Shown here: piece after piece, positions 35,220-47,179 of the stretch
How positions within the stretch are numbered: position 1 is the first letter of the stretch
How the letters are laid out: each line of letters opens with the position of its first letter
Assembly: GCA_001414485.1 (NCBI GenBank)
Contig: LLEY01000052.1
Location: 310,001 to 374,000, forward strand
Direction of reading: 5' to 3'
DNA: 64,000 bases
From: Calycina herbarum
Taxonomy: Eukaryota > Ascomycota > Leotiomycetes > Helotiales > Pezizellaceae
Program-made: the position numbers and the translations under genes
Notes under the pieces: generated by a model
Database searches by the model: none
The model's input: only the letters and a program-made list of their open reading frames with translations
Told to the model about the DNA's origin: nothing

Positions 35220-36313
35220 GAGTATCAACTTGAATAGGCAACTAAGAAACGATGAGAAGAAAGGCGAGCATGTTATCTAGAAACTACAACATTCTTCCAA
35301 GAATTACGAAGGACTCTAGGTAGGACACACCTCATTTGTTAAGACCGAAGTTCAGAGATAATTGTTTCCGAGGAAAACATATCTCCGAAAGTAAATATTT
35401 CCAATCGTATTTCTATATATTTCTGATAAATTTATTTCCGAGCGTAGATGTATTATTTCCGATATATATATCCAAGAGTTAAAAGAAACATTTCCGACCC
35501 CTAGAAATATATTCTTGAAGCTAGATATCTCCGAGGGTATATGTCTTCAAAACAATATATCTCCGAGGCAAATATTTCCGAGAGTACATATTTCAGAGCG
35601 TGGATATCTTTCGGAGATAAATATATTTTCAAGAGAACTATTTCCAAAAGTCTTTCCGAGTACATCTTTCTCCGACACATTTATTTCCGGGAGTCCGGAG
35701 ATGTTTTGAAGTCTATATGTATTTCCGAGAATATTTCCGAGAATATTTCCGACAGATAATTAATTCCGAGTCTTTGTGCTTCAGAGGATGGAAGACTTAT
35801 ATACACTATCCCAGTTTTGAATGACAGAAGGGTTTATAGTTTACTGTTTAGAGTACAGATGACTAGTAAGAAAAAGTGTTTAAAGATCTATGATAATTGA
35901 ATAAAAGAAGGGTTGTTAACATGAAAGATAGTTCTAGTATTCTCACTTGATTAAATTAATTATTCCAACTTCTTTGAAAAACTTTAATTCATAAATACAC
36001 TTACGAGGACCTAACTTTTACGAAGTGAAATTTAGTATATGCAGAATATCTGTAACCAAAAAGATCTATAAACAAATATAAAAAATACAGATATAAACAC
36101 ACCCCTCCTAGTCTATAAACAAACGCTCAATGCCACCCGGACATACAAATGAAATGCCCCGTCTAAACGATAAAATGCACGATGAAAACCACCCCCGCAA
36201 ATGCAGATCCCAAGTAAGATACAACCAAGCTATTCGATATGATACATCCCAGCCCAACCATCCCACCTGCAATCCTACCGCACAATCAACCGTTCCGGCG
36301 GGGCAAGGAGGAT
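35220..36313. other. Intergenic with minisatellite
   Basis: Mostly occupied by the degenerate repeat at 35364-35772. The remainder is AT-rich and featureless up to the stop codon of the membrane-protein gene. Confidence 0.5.
35364..35772 (+). repeat. Degenerate TTTCCGAG minisatellite
   Basis: About 400 bp in which TCCGA recurs at least a dozen times, mostly as ATATTTCCGAGAGTA-like units of roughly 18 bp with variable spacing (for example GAGAATATTTCCGAGAATAT near 35730). The units are imperfect and drift in length. No coding frame or transposon end is associated with it. Confidence 0.75.
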
Positions 36314-39300
36314 TTACTCATCCATATCCATCCCCTCAATGGGGTCAAATCTATGTCAAAGTCAGCATTTCCCTCAACCCCTCTCATTGCATCAACCCCC
36401 AAGAAAAGAAGAAGAAAAAACTCACCCCATCTCCCCAACCACCTCCTTAGTCCAAAACGTCAAACTCTCCAACTCCCTCACACACCCCGTCAGCGCCCTC
36501 GAATAACTATAACTATAAATCTGACTCCACCTCCTCCCCTCCCCCTCACTCCGTCCACTCTGCATCCGTTCCAACTCCCTCGTCTGCGCCATCTGACTCT
36601 CCACCTCCGCCATCTTATCCAGTAACCTCTTTCTCGCTAGTGCCGCAGATGGTAAATACCTCGGTACCCTCCTCCCACCCCTCAGTGCGCCCGCTAGGAC
36701 GTAGAGATTCATGAGGATTGCGGCGACGGCGTCCCGACGGAAGGAGAGGAGTGATTCGGCGGCCAGATCGGAGTTGGAGATGTAGTGCGGGTGGAAGAAG
36801 AGGGAGGATTGTCGGACGGAGACGAGGTATTCGAAGAACCGCTCTGAGGCGTCTATTAGGGCTGAGTATGGGAGGGGGTCGAAGGGGCCACGGAGACGGA
36901 TTTCGTGACGGGTTAGGGCCTGGGTGTTGTTAGACTGAGGGGACATTGGGGGAAATGGGAAGGGGAAGGGAAGAAAGGAAGGGGAAAGGAAGAGGGGTAA
37001 TGGTGTACCATTAATTGTCTGATTCGGACGAAGCCTTCACGAAGACGACCTTCTAGCATTTCTTGAAGGAGTTAGTGGTGTTTGGACAACAAAATCTTAG
37101 GGGAGACATACCAGATCTCGCAACATCCTCAACTCCCGGTTCATTTCCATTTTCATAGTACACATACTTCGCAACCACACCCCGATAAATAATACTAGAA
37201 TAAATCATCATAGCCGCCAACGCCTTCCTCAGCTCATGTCTCGCCACAAAAGGCCAAAGCATCCAACTCACAACCACAGCAGCAACAACACCCACAACAA
37301 AAGCCACCCCCCTCGTCCAAGCAATCTGAACCACAGAAGGCAACCCCTCATCCGCCTTCGCAGCAAGGGAAACAACCACAAAAGAAATACACCCCACAAT
37401 CCCCGATCGCGGATGCGAACTCTGCGTAAACCGATAAATCATAGGAATCATATAGATAGCCGCAAAAAGCGCCATAACGAAGGGATTCCCATCTTTAGCA
37501 CCATATGCTAAACCGCCCCAAACAGCCCCAAGAACAGCGCAGAGGGCGCGTGTGAAGAAATCTTGAATATTGCCTCCTACGCGGGGATGGGACATTATCC
37601 ATACCATAGCCACAGCCCACCATCCCTCATTTTGATTCCACCATCCTCGACTTTGTTCCAACCATCCCGGGACAGCGAGGAGAGAAGTCATGATGATGAC
37701 TTTGAGAGCGAATCGCATTTCGAAGCCTTGGAGTCGATGGAGTACTAACCACAACCTATATCTAAACCTCTGTTTCCTCGACGCATGAGAATTACGATCT
37801 AAAGCTTCGTCTTCTTCTTCTTCGTATTTCCCCATGGTGTCGGATCTTGATAACCCGAACGTTTCGGACTTCTCGATGTTGGGAGTGTCTTTTTGGTGGG
37901 GGAGGGGTTTGTAGACGTTTGCCATTCCGCGCATCGTGCGGGCTAGTTGGGTTTGAGAGCGGAAATAGAACCCTGCTGTTACGCCGCCGCGGTCATGTCT
38001 TACTTGTGCATTTGTTCTTTGCATGCCCTTTGTAAAGGGATATGAAGGTGGGTATATCCGTGATTTTTGCTGCGATTGTTGCATTTCCATGACTTTGACT
38101 AGTAAAGCTTCGACGGTCCTCGCAGCTTGACGGATTGGATGGACGAAGAGGAAAAGCTCGACGACTTCTGGGTGGTCGGAGTAGGTTGGTGGTAATGCTG
38201 GGTTGTCCATTAGGGAATCCTCTGCTTCGTCGTATTTTATCATTCCTTTTCGGAGTTTGGTTAGGATTCCGATGAGGTCTGAGGAGGTTGTTACTGGTGG
38301 ACCTAGCCACTGTCTATACCCGGACATTCCCATCAAAACTGCATCGCATCTTTCGAATGCACTTCTCATGCGAGCAAGCAGTTTTGAAGTTGGCTGCGCA
38401 AGCTTGCTAGTTACCAGTCGGACGGCCTTGTCTCCTGTTCCAGTTCTAATAATCTGAGGGCGTTTTCGGTTCCTCTTGTCGATATCGATAATTGTTTCGC
38501 CCGCGATAGAACCGAAGGGGCTATGAAGATTATAAACTTCCGAGCTACTTTCCGACATTTGACTGCTATCGGGTTCTTCGCCTTGAAGATCGGAATAAAC
38601 CTCACTCCTTTCGAAATGATCAAAAAGGGCACTTTCCATCCTCAGGGAGAGTAAAGATCTGATAACAGCCTGCATGAGATTTCGCAGCGCTTCAACATCC
38701 GAAGGCGGAAATCGTGTAATGGAAAAATCCAAAGTAAGATCTCGATAACTCTGCGAAAGATTGACAAATGTAAAAGCCAATTGACGATGGAGAGCTGTAT
38801 GGTTTGGGTTAGGCAGCACCAAACCATCTTGCATGACTCCCAATGCAGTATGAAGAGATACGGCAAGTGGACGAGCTCCAGCATCTGGAAAAACTGTGCA
38901 CGCAATTATGAGACAGATGGCTTGACCGAAAAGCCAAGGTATGCCGTAGTCAAACAGCTTTCCCCATGCAACGGCCTTTGAAGTGTCTGCAAGACAGGTA
39001 TAAATGACAGCAATTCCCGCACATAATACGAGTTGGTAGATTCGGACGTAGTATGAACGAAGTGCTGCCTGTGTACCCATGAAAACAACAAGAAATGCGG
39101 CGAGAATTCCACCATATCCTCTCCTGGCGATAGACGTAGAATTTGAGAGCCAAAGTGCGAAGGCTCCCCATCCGAGCCCAGCCGCTGTGCCTAGACTAGT
39201 CTGGAAAGCACCATCGAATTGAGCTCCGACTGTCCTTCCAGAGTGATTGATGATTGTTGACAGTACCATTATGTAACTGTACCGACCCAACCATATTCGA

Positions 39301-40013
39301 ACCACAGGAACAAGACATAAAATATAGGCTATGAAAAAACCAAGAAAAGATTTGGCTAATTTGATGCCAGAACGGGTGGTGGTGACCGCTCGTACCACAC
39401 TCTGTATATCACGCCATTGTCTCGGTATGAAAAATTTGGGAGAAAGAGGATGCATCTTCTTGAAAGTCTGGGGAAGAGTTTCCTCCGCATCCTCCATCAT
39501 CTCATCGCGATTCACTTTGGGCGGTTTTGAAAATGCACCATCGAAGAAGCCATCTCGGAGTTCTTCCACGCCATAAGTTTCAAGGTCCAAATCCAGATTT
39601 TGAAGCAGAGTCTCGAGATGACTATGGTTCATGCTGACTCTGGGGGATGGTGGTACTGAGCCTCCATGATTCCGAATTGATGACGCCCTCGAACGTCGAG
39701 GACTGTGATTGAAAGAACCATAATAAATACTTGATGCTGACGATTTAGTGGCGGGGTTCAGAGCTTGCAGACGGATATGTTTTGCAGCTTTCGCTTCCTC
39801 TTTCGCTTCCTGGCGACCGGTGCGGGAAAAAGTGAGACGGCGACGATGGGTTTTAGTTTGAGAATCGGAATCATTGCTGACAGCATTTGCTATTGACGTT
39901 GAACCGGAAGTGTGAGATCTTGGCTCGGCTAGTTGCGTGGGTTGAGAGGACAGGATTGGTCTCGTGTTGGATGTCTTGTCATCTTTACTTTTTAGGGGGG
40001 CGGAAGAGGCCAT
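36314..40013 (-). CDS. Aromatic acid exporter-family membrane protein (BRE4-like)
   Basis: Four exons: 40013-37112, 37061-37009, 36934-36426, 36350-36314; 1166 aa. A disordered N-terminus of about 200 residues (HRRRLTFSRTGRQ, SPRRSRASSIRNHG) is followed by a first membrane block (about residues 225-380, with AKSFLGFFIAYILCLVPVV and a GRYSYIMVL turn), a long cytosolic middle, and a second membrane block (about 755-945: FALKVIIMTSLLAVPGW, WVMSHPRVGG-like WIMSHPRVGGNIQDFF, FVVGVVAAVVVSWMLWPF). This two-block layout is that of fungal ArAE_2/FUSC-type proteins, including yeast Bre4 (brefeldin A sensitivity). The last coding exon is only 37 nt; it was chosen because it ends in an acidic tail GFDPIEGMDMDE and has good splice sites. 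Transport substrate unknown. Confidence 0.85.
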
Positions 40014-41005
40014 TGCTTTGAAGGATTCGATGCCGTGCTTAATGACGCTTCTTAGTGGTCATGTTGAGCAAATGCTAGCCTGCCCAATTGCAACACAGAA
40101 TGCTCTGTAACGTCTCAACCCAATTCGGAAATAATACCAGCGATAGGAGATTGGGCGAGGAGTGCTGATTGATGATGACTGAGACTTGGGACTGAGACGA
40201 GAGGAGACTGGTTATGAGTTTGGATGAGATGAGACAACGATGCAAAGAAGAGAAAAGAGAAGCTTCCTCTGCATGGCTATTGTACTTGTATCCCAGACAT
40301 AAGGCTCTGAATTAACATTGGCTTTTGGTGCCCAATGCAAGTGCTCTCGGTGCTCTCACGGAGTCTTTTAGATCTACCGCTAAAACTCTAAGCCTGCTTC
40401 CCTGCCCTGCTTCAGTGTGCTCCCACTAAGTGCCCCTCGCCAATCAGAACGGTTCATGCAATCGGCCTCTTTAGGTCCACTTCCCACGTGCCTGCCCGGC
40501 TACTCACCGCCCGATCTTCCGGGTTCTGGCTTTTGCAGCTTGTGAAGGTCTGGGAGGCAGTGAATGGCTGGAAGGTGCTGGAAGGAGACTAGTGACTGGA
40601 TAAGTGATTTATCGTCCCCAATGTGGCGAAGGCAAAGGTTAATTGCCAATTAATGTCTCTACTACTTATATGTGGCGCGTCTGCGTCTGCGTCTGCTAAA
40701 ACCGAAAGTCTCTTCTCTTGTCCTTGCACCCCTTACCCTTTCCCTTACCTTAACCTTACCCTAAACCTTGGTCCCTAAACGCCCCAACGCGCTAGCCTAT
40801 GCCAAACCTCCAACCCAACTCAACTCCTGAACCGAACTTGAACTTCTTTCCTCTCCACAACACACCTCAACGCTTCCAGGCTACTCTAAGCTACTTGTGG
40901 GGAGCTAAAGTGCCGCATCCCAACCCACCCCCATCCACCCCCATCCACCCCCCTCTCCTCACTCTATTACCCTGCACTCTACTGCACTCTACTGCACCCC
41001 CCAAC
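40014..41005. promoter_or_regulatory. Divergent promoter, membrane protein / sirtuin
   Basis: About 1 kb between divergent starts. C/T-rich leader just before the sirtuin ATG, a short (GCGTCT)n run at 40677-40695 and repeated CCCATCCACC at 40928-40952. No specific transcription-factor site is claimed. Confidence 0.5.
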
Positions 41006-42579
41006 ATGAAGGCCAGAAAACCCGCTCGACGCGTCGCTGCCAGAATGGACACCAAAGTCTCTCTCATCAACAACATGCCCAACCAACCCTCTGATGAAGA
41101 GTCTGAGATCAGTAGCGACGCCCTGCTCAACGCCGACCTTCCACGTGTCAACGGAGATGGCTTCGATCTCATCGTTGCCGCCAATTCCTCAGAAGACGGT
41201 CTGGACGACGACGACGACGACGACGATGAATCCGACTCCCTTTCGCTCTTTGAAGATACCCTTGGTGAGATGGACGACCAGCACCTGTTTAATCACGGTA
41301 GTGAGTGACCTGAAACCTTTGACAAACCATGCACTAAATATAGAAATTATTAGGCTCTGAGATCTGCACTTATGCAGAGGCCGTTGCTTTCCGTCAACAA
41401 CTTCGTGCTATCGGTCCTGAAGAATTCGTTCGCATCAATGTCGATGACGGTCTCGTCAGTGCCAAGAAGCTTCTCACAGCCTTCAACATTCGTGCTCCTG
41501 AATTCCTCGATGGCCTGCCTGATAGTGCCTACTACCAACTTCTGGGTTTAGCTCTCAGTCGGGAATTGTCCAAGCGGATCAAGCTTCCTCAGTTCAACAC
41601 CATCGATGATGCCGTTGAGTTGATTCAAAGATCTCATAATATTATTGTGCTCACGGGTGCTGGTATCTCGACCTCGCTTGGCATCCCCGATTTCAGATCC
41701 AAGGACACTGGTCTTTACTCCAAACTCCAACATCTCGGCCTGAGTGATCCACAAGAAGTCTTTGACATTCACGTCTTCAAGGAGGATCCCAACTACTTTT
41801 ACACCGTCGCTCGCGATATTATTCCGTCAGGTGACAAGTTCACTCCTACCCACGCCTTCATCCATCTCCTCCAACAAAAGGGAAAATTGCTGACCAATTA
41901 TTCTCAAAATATTGACAACATTGAGGCGTTGGCTGGTATTCTTCCGGAAAAATTGGTTCAGTGTCACGGGTCCTTCGCCACAGCCTCCTGCATTGAGTGC
42001 AAGTGGCAAGTTCCAGGCGATGTCATCTTCCCAGATATCCGAGCAGGTCGAATCCCACGATGCGATAAATGCATTGAAAAGCTGAGAAATCTCAAAGCAC
42101 CCAATGCCATGAAGCGCAAGCGATCCGCCAACGGCGACAAGAAGAAGCGTCGCTTCGACAATGACACCGATTCCGAACCGGAAGAGGATTACGATATTCC
42201 AGCCGCGGGAGTCATGAAGCCAGATATCACCTTCTTTGGCGAACCACTCCCAGATAAATTCTCGGAGCGACTCACCACTCACGACAAGGACAAGGTAGAT
42301 CTGGTCATCGTGATTGGAACATCCTTAAAAGTCGCGCCCGTCTCCGAAGTCGTCCCTTACTTGCCAGCAAACATTCCACAAATGTATATCTCACGAGAGC
42401 CGGTTTCGCATGTCAATTTCGATGTCGATATGCTGGGGGATTGCGACGTGGTGGTTGCCGAGTTGTGCCGACGCGCGGGCTGGGATTTGAAGCACGAGAT
42501 GATTCCTGAGGGTCAGGAGGTGGGGATTCAACTTGTAGATGGATTTACGAGTCGACATGTTTTTACGGAAAAGCGTTAG
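41006..42579 (+). CDS. SIR2: NAD-dependent histone deacetylase, class I sirtuin (Sir2/Hst1)
   Basis: Two exons, 41006-41300 and 41354-42579, with a 53-nt intron (GTGAGT...TATTAG); 506 aa. It removes acetyl groups from histones with NAD+ and silences chromatin. After a basic/acidic N-terminus ([15 protein letters not shown]) comes a Sir2 N-terminal helical module ([19 protein letters not shown] to [15 protein letters not shown]). The catalytic core follows: [34 protein letters not shown] with the catalytic His, Zn ligands C-IEC and [18 protein letters not shown], and [14 protein letters not shown] basic insert ([15 protein letters not shown]) in the Zn module is nuclear-signal-like. An upstream in-frame ATG at 40799 was rejected as low-complexity leader. 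Symbol is generic; Hst1 is equally possible. Confidence 0.9.
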
Positions 42580-45121
42580 AGGTTTTGTTTTTCGTTGCGA
42601 TGCGATAGGTTATTTTAATTCCGTTCGCGCAGAGAGACAAAAGCGGAAATTAGGGTTGCATTTTTCTTTTGTCACGCGTCATCAGCGCTCGGTTTTCAGT
42701 ATGGATTTCTCGCGATGCCTCTTTTTCTAGCTTTCTTTTGGAGCTGAATCGCGATGCATTTTCATTTTTCTTTGATTTGCATCCAACAGAGGCTTCTAGG
42801 GATATATTACATCCATCAGAGGATTCCGAGAGTTCAAGATCAGGCAATGAATTCTTCGGAGCATTACGTTTTGTCAGTCATGTTACACACATTCAGCACA
42901 CCTGTTTTACACGGGGGGGGGGGGCGTTCCGGAACACACGAAATGCAATCAGGGCAAGGAACTAGGAAGGGTTGTGTTTAGATTGCATTCATTTTTGTAT
43001 GTTATGTTGCTTTGTTTTTAGCAGTGGCGTTGAGAGATAGCAAGCCGCGGATATAATTGAGAAGTTTTACATATGAGAATTATAGGTTGTGAGATATTGT
43101 TTGCACCCCGGAGTAGTTTACTCACTGCCTGGAAACCAGTGGCTTACTTGTTAATCACCAGCTTACTCACAACATCGAAATTGGCAGCTTACTCGCAGAC
43201 CACTAGCTTACTTGGGAATCACTAGCTCACCTACAAATCACTAGCTTAGTCGCAAATCACCAGCTTACTCCCAACCTGGAAATCACCTGACAACAGCTCA
43301 CCATTGGCGAGGAGAATTCGTTAGGTCGTAAATAATTATTAAAAGAGGTGAGATTAATTACTATTCTCACCCTCTTGTACGCTAACTTTTTGGAAGTAAG
43401 CTGTGAATAAGCTGTGAGTAAGCTGCGAGTGAGTTGTGATCAAGCTGTGAGTGAGCTGGCAGTATGAACACCGCCACTCACGTGTTAGTTACCCCTATTT
43501 TAGATTGTGGTGAAGTAACTTGGATGAATTAGAAGTGTAGCTTACTCGCAACCCGGGAAATAAGCAGCTTACTCACAAATCACCGGCACACTTACAAAAC
43601 ATAGCGATTTAATTCCTCTCGTCGATTTATGCCGTAGCGACATCGGTAAGAAGAGAGACGGGTTGTCTCGTCGCTGAAATATAGTTATTGATTATTGATG
43701 ATTTGTTTTACATAAGCGACGAGGAGGAGAGATGAGATGGTATTAGTATGCTGAGTTAATTAAATTATAATAAGAATGAGGAATATATTATTGTTATTTT
43801 ACGTTATATGATTTTATTGTTTTAGATGTTTGGAATTATTTTGCTGAATAAAAGTAGTTACTCTATAATAAGTTGTCTTACCTTGGTCAAATTCTGAAGG
43901 TTATGATCATAAGTTAAGTTATTCAACTTTGTTTTCTTAGAGAGTTGGAATAAATTTTTTTTTTGTAAAGATACTTACTCGATGACACATTTTCTTACCT
44001 CGGTCGAAACTCGGAGAGTGGGGCTGAATACGATTGATTATATTCACTTCATACTCTACAACTTTCATTTTCAGGGGCACATAAGAAGCCAACTCCTCCA
44101 TCTATGAACAGCGTCACAGCATTCGGGTTTCTCGCTAATCATGGTGCGCTGTCTTCCCGTCGTGTCCGCTGCCTTCATAGTAGATTTTCTAAGATTCGGT
44201 AATTTGCAAATCCTAAACTTTACATAGTTACAGACTTGCGACAGGCCTTAGTTTTCTTCATCTGAATGTTAGAATTGATTTACTGTCAAAAACTAGAGTG
44301 TTGTCGAATGTTGATGTACTGTCGAAGTTTAGTAACTTTCAGGCGAAGACCAAAAAATCCAGGGGATTTTAGTTCCCTTGCTTATTCTCTGTCTTCACGA
44401 GAGAGTTTTCCTCTGCGGTTACAGATAGGAGGACAGAGCTTAGAGCGAGTTACTACTTGAGAACCTTACGAACGTTGTTCCCTCCTGAAAAATGTAACTG
44501 CGTCTCAACCACTCGCTGTAGTGGGTAGCTTTTATACAGAGTCGTGAGTGAACAGATTCAAGCAGGGAGTTGAGGTTGAAATCGCAAGAGTGAAGTGTGC
44601 TGTCAATATGGAGAGAGAGTGTGGGAAAATATTATATAAGGTGGCAAGATGAGAACTCAAGATCATGAACGGACCAATTTTAACCCCCGAAGTCAAGGGT
44701 ATAATCTGTCTCGTAGAAACGTACAGTATGACATCTGTTCTTACGGAGCTGCTAGGAAACTTTCTTTTGTTGCTATATCTCTTCTATTCTCTTCCCGAAT
44801 AAAAAGTGAAATGTTTATCGCTTCGAATAATAGTAGGTCATCGTCGAAAGGTGAGCTACTGTCGAAAATTGAAGTGTTGTCGAAACTTGAAAGTTTAGTT
44901 AGTTGCTGAATAGTTGAAAATTTCTTCTGTCGCTAATGATTCAGCGTACTTCGAAATCACTGAAGTCACAGTCAGGACGTGCATCAAATTTGGGATACCC
45001 GTTGCCTTAAAGAGCAAGACACAGACATAACTGCATTGGGGTTCAATCCTCATACTACTGTTTAAAAGTAGTGCATAGATTTTTTATAGGGAAGGCAATG
45101 GAGTACGGAGCGTGAAATTTA
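42580..45121. other. Gene-free repeat-bearing region
   Basis: 2.5 kb with no supportable gene. It holds a run of nine G's near 42916, the iteron array at 43115-43590, and two diverged copies of an ACTGTCGAA-containing segment (about 44277-44330 and 44855-44905). No RIP-like TA saturation here, unlike the region beyond 47 kb. Confidence 0.5.
43115..43590. repeat. Iteron array AGCTTACTCACAAATCACC in both orientations
   Basis: Roughly ten imperfect units of about 20 bp (AGCTTACTCGCAAATCACC and variants) between 43115 and 43300. A short inverted block (AAGCTGTGAGT, about six units) lies at 43394-43460, and forward units resume at 43541-43585. The forward and inverted blocks are separated by about 100 bp of unrelated sequence. 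Confidence 0.8.
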
Positions 45122-45941
45122 TGGAGGTACAGCGTGTATTAAAGGTAACCCCCCCTTCCCCTGCACCTGCATTAGCGAGTACAAACTACACCTAATTAGG
45201 AAGTATCATTGAAGCAACATTTTGGACTTTATGAGGTTATTCCTATTACTATTATTCTAGTACTTTGTGAATAGCCCATTTGCATCAATTACAGCCTGGC
45301 ATCTATCATGCATACTCTCAATAAGGTTGTCGGTTCTTCTCTGTAATCGGAGGCTTACGCATTGCAAGACGACGGTGGAAACCTTCTCGTAAGAGGGCGT
45401 TGCGAATAGCATCTCTTTTGACTCCAAACTCGAGGACTTCTGCAAGCTGCGCGTATGACATCCGCCGGTTCTTTGAAGAAGCGCATACAAACTCCACCAG
45501 TTCCTCTATCTGGGCCTGCGTAAGAGCAGGTTTCGCTCCGACATTTCCCTTCTTACGAGGCGTAGCTTGCTGCGTACATGCCTTGCCTATCTGCCGTACC
45601 GTGTAGCCAAACTGGTCGTGTATCTGTCCGTAGGACCAACCGATATCGCGGAGGAGCTTTACATCGCGCTTTTGGTCTCGAGTAAGCTCTGCAGCTCGTG
45701 GCTTTTTGATAGGAGGGTGTGCAATAGGGCCATGAGGGGCTATTGGTTCGTCGATAAGGTCGTACACACCCTCCATTCTGGCTAGAATAGAGGGCTTTTC
45801 GAGTAGTTTTTGAATGGTTTATAAGAGCTTCATTGAGTCTTCATTTTGGGGTAGATTTATTACTATAATAGGCTTAGGGTTACGCCCCACCTGCAGGTGC
45901 AGGGGAGGGGGGGGTTACCTTTAATACACGCTGTACCTCCG
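45122..45941 (-). mobile_element. Internally deleted Tc1/mariner transposon
   Basis: 820 bp flanked by TA (45120-45121 and 45942-45943). The ends are long inverted repeats: the left begins TGGAGGTACAGCGTGTATTA and the right, read in reverse, CGGAGGTACAGCGTGTATTA; similarity continues into a C-run and the CCCCTGCACCTGC segment. Only the first base differs over the first 20. It encodes a defective transposase on the minus strand. Not strongly RIP-mutated. Confidence 0.9.
45257..45776 (-). pseudogene. Tc1-type transposase, central DDE region deleted
   Basis: Minus-strand frame from 45776 encodes the N-terminal double helix-turn-helix (ELTRDQKRDVKLLRDIGWSY, YTVRQIGKACTQQATPRKK, MSYAQLAEVLEFG) and reaches RKPPITEKNRQ, where Tc1 transposases normally enter the DDE domain. 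The sequence then jumps, one frame away, to the normal C-terminus NLIESMHDRCQAVIDANG ending FTKY-stop at 45257. About 180-200 residues with all catalytic acids are missing. This is a non-autonomous deletion derivative that keeps both ends. Confidence 0.85.
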
Positions 45942-46408
45942 TAGTTGAATGACTGGAAAAGACATGGCTAGATAATCCTTAGAATCAGTGAATAGTCTGT
46001 CTTCTTACTCGAGTACTCTTCTTTGCGGGGAGGCTAGTAAAAATCTCTATTCGTTGTTCACTTTTTAAGAACTTACGACACTATGGCTAAGAACAACAAG
46101 TATCACCTAACTAGCTCTCCTTCTGTCTCTTATCATTTTAGTTTCTTTCGTAGGCCCCCGTAAAGACTTTGTGGTCACCATCTACGGTAGGTCTTCAACT
46201 TCTCGCGAGATAATAAGAGACTATTATATCTTCTTTCAATAGAAGCTGGAAGTTGTGCTTGTTGGAAATTCAATTTGGGTTTTCAGAATTATAACTAATT
46301 TTCGACAGTAGTTCTGATTTCGATGAAAATTTAACTTGTAAGAGCAACTTGACTGTTGATACTTGACGAGGAAATAATTACTCAGCAAGGTAGTGGAATG
46401 GCTGTTGA
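45942..46408. other. Spacer between Tc1 derivative and solo LTR
   Basis: 467 bp without coding sequence. It contains AATTTTCGACAGTAG (46297-46311), an exact 15-bp inverted copy of 44856-44870. Confidence 0.5.
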
Positions 46409-46598
46409 TGTGACAGACGTGCTTCAAGTAGACTCAGAACAAACAACACTCTATTCTTAGGACAAAAGGCAAGGAGAGCAGAAGAGCTCGAGAGAGCCGG
46501 GAACTAAATACAAGTCATACACGCTAGTGCGTACGCTGGTACTAGCGTGCATCTAAGCGAACATGTGACATCCAGCCTTCGTGACTATAACCGTCACA
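46409..46598. mobile_element. Solo LTR
   Basis: 190 bp from TGTGACAGACGTGC to AACCGTCACA, flanked by GTTGA on both sides (46404-46408 and 46599-46603). The terminal octamers TGTGACAG and CCGTCACA equal those of the Ty3/Gypsy LTR at 12898, but the interior differs, so it is a related but distinct family. A hairpin (CACGCTAGTGCGTACG...CTAGCGTG, about 46519-46552) lies inside. Confidence 0.85.
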
Positions 46599-46929
46599 GT
46601 TGAGTGAAATTCTTATTGAAAATGATTTTTGGTAAATTGTTTGCATCTAAGTAACTTCTGTGAGCCGCATCTGTCTCCAGTGTTATCCAAAGCAAGAGCA
46701 TAGTTTTTGTATAACTCTTAAAGCAAGAAAGAAGTAAAGAGACTTTTGTATCACTTGTGTAGAGGTATGAAACGTAAGCAATAACACTACTGGTATTAAT
46801 ATTTCAGACTCAAGAGTTTCTTATAATACTAAATTCTAAGTAAGTATAACTAAATAGAACTAAAAGTTCTTAGACGCTTTAAGAGCTTTCGCGTTTCCTA
46901 CTCTCTGATTAGTTAGTTTATTTTTTTTA
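46599..46929. other. Spacer before the nested transposon block
   Basis: About 330 bp, AT-rich, no coding signal. Ends in a T-run (46921-46928) that supplies the TA at which the pogo element inserted. Confidence 0.5.
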
Positions 46930-46975
46930 ACGTGTTTCACAAGCGAGTCGCCCACACAAGCGAGTCGCCCACTTT
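46930..46975 (+). repeat. Left terminal inverted repeat of the pogo element
   Basis: 46 bp, ACGTGTTTCACAAGCGAGTC then a second CACAAGCGAGTCGCCCA copy and CTTT. Preceded by TA (46928-46929). Confidence 0.9.
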
Positions 46976-47179
46976 TTCAACCTAGTGTTATTATAATACA
47001 AAATACTCAACACTACATAAAGTTATTATTACTATAGAAGCTATCTAGTATTCTTTAGAACTTTCGCTATCTTCTACATCTAATATTTCTGCCTAACAAG
47101 TACGAGAATTATGCCCAGTTTTACTACAACGGCTACAGTACCTGTCTACGCGAACTATCTTCCTAGACTCTTTACCTTG

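Noticed and set aside
35364..35772. CRISPR-like array
   Set aside because: Eukaryotic nuclear DNA; units are degenerate with no uniform unique spacers and no cas genes. The same applies to 43115-43590 and 58345-58615.
40799..41005. Upstream ATG for the sirtuin
   Set aside because: Encodes a proline-rich, C/T-rich-leader translation; the start at 41006 fits the family better.
45030..45060. tRNA B-box-like GGTTCAATCC
   Set aside because: No A box at a proper distance and no cloverleaf could be drawn. The near-B-box at 14852 failed for the same reason.
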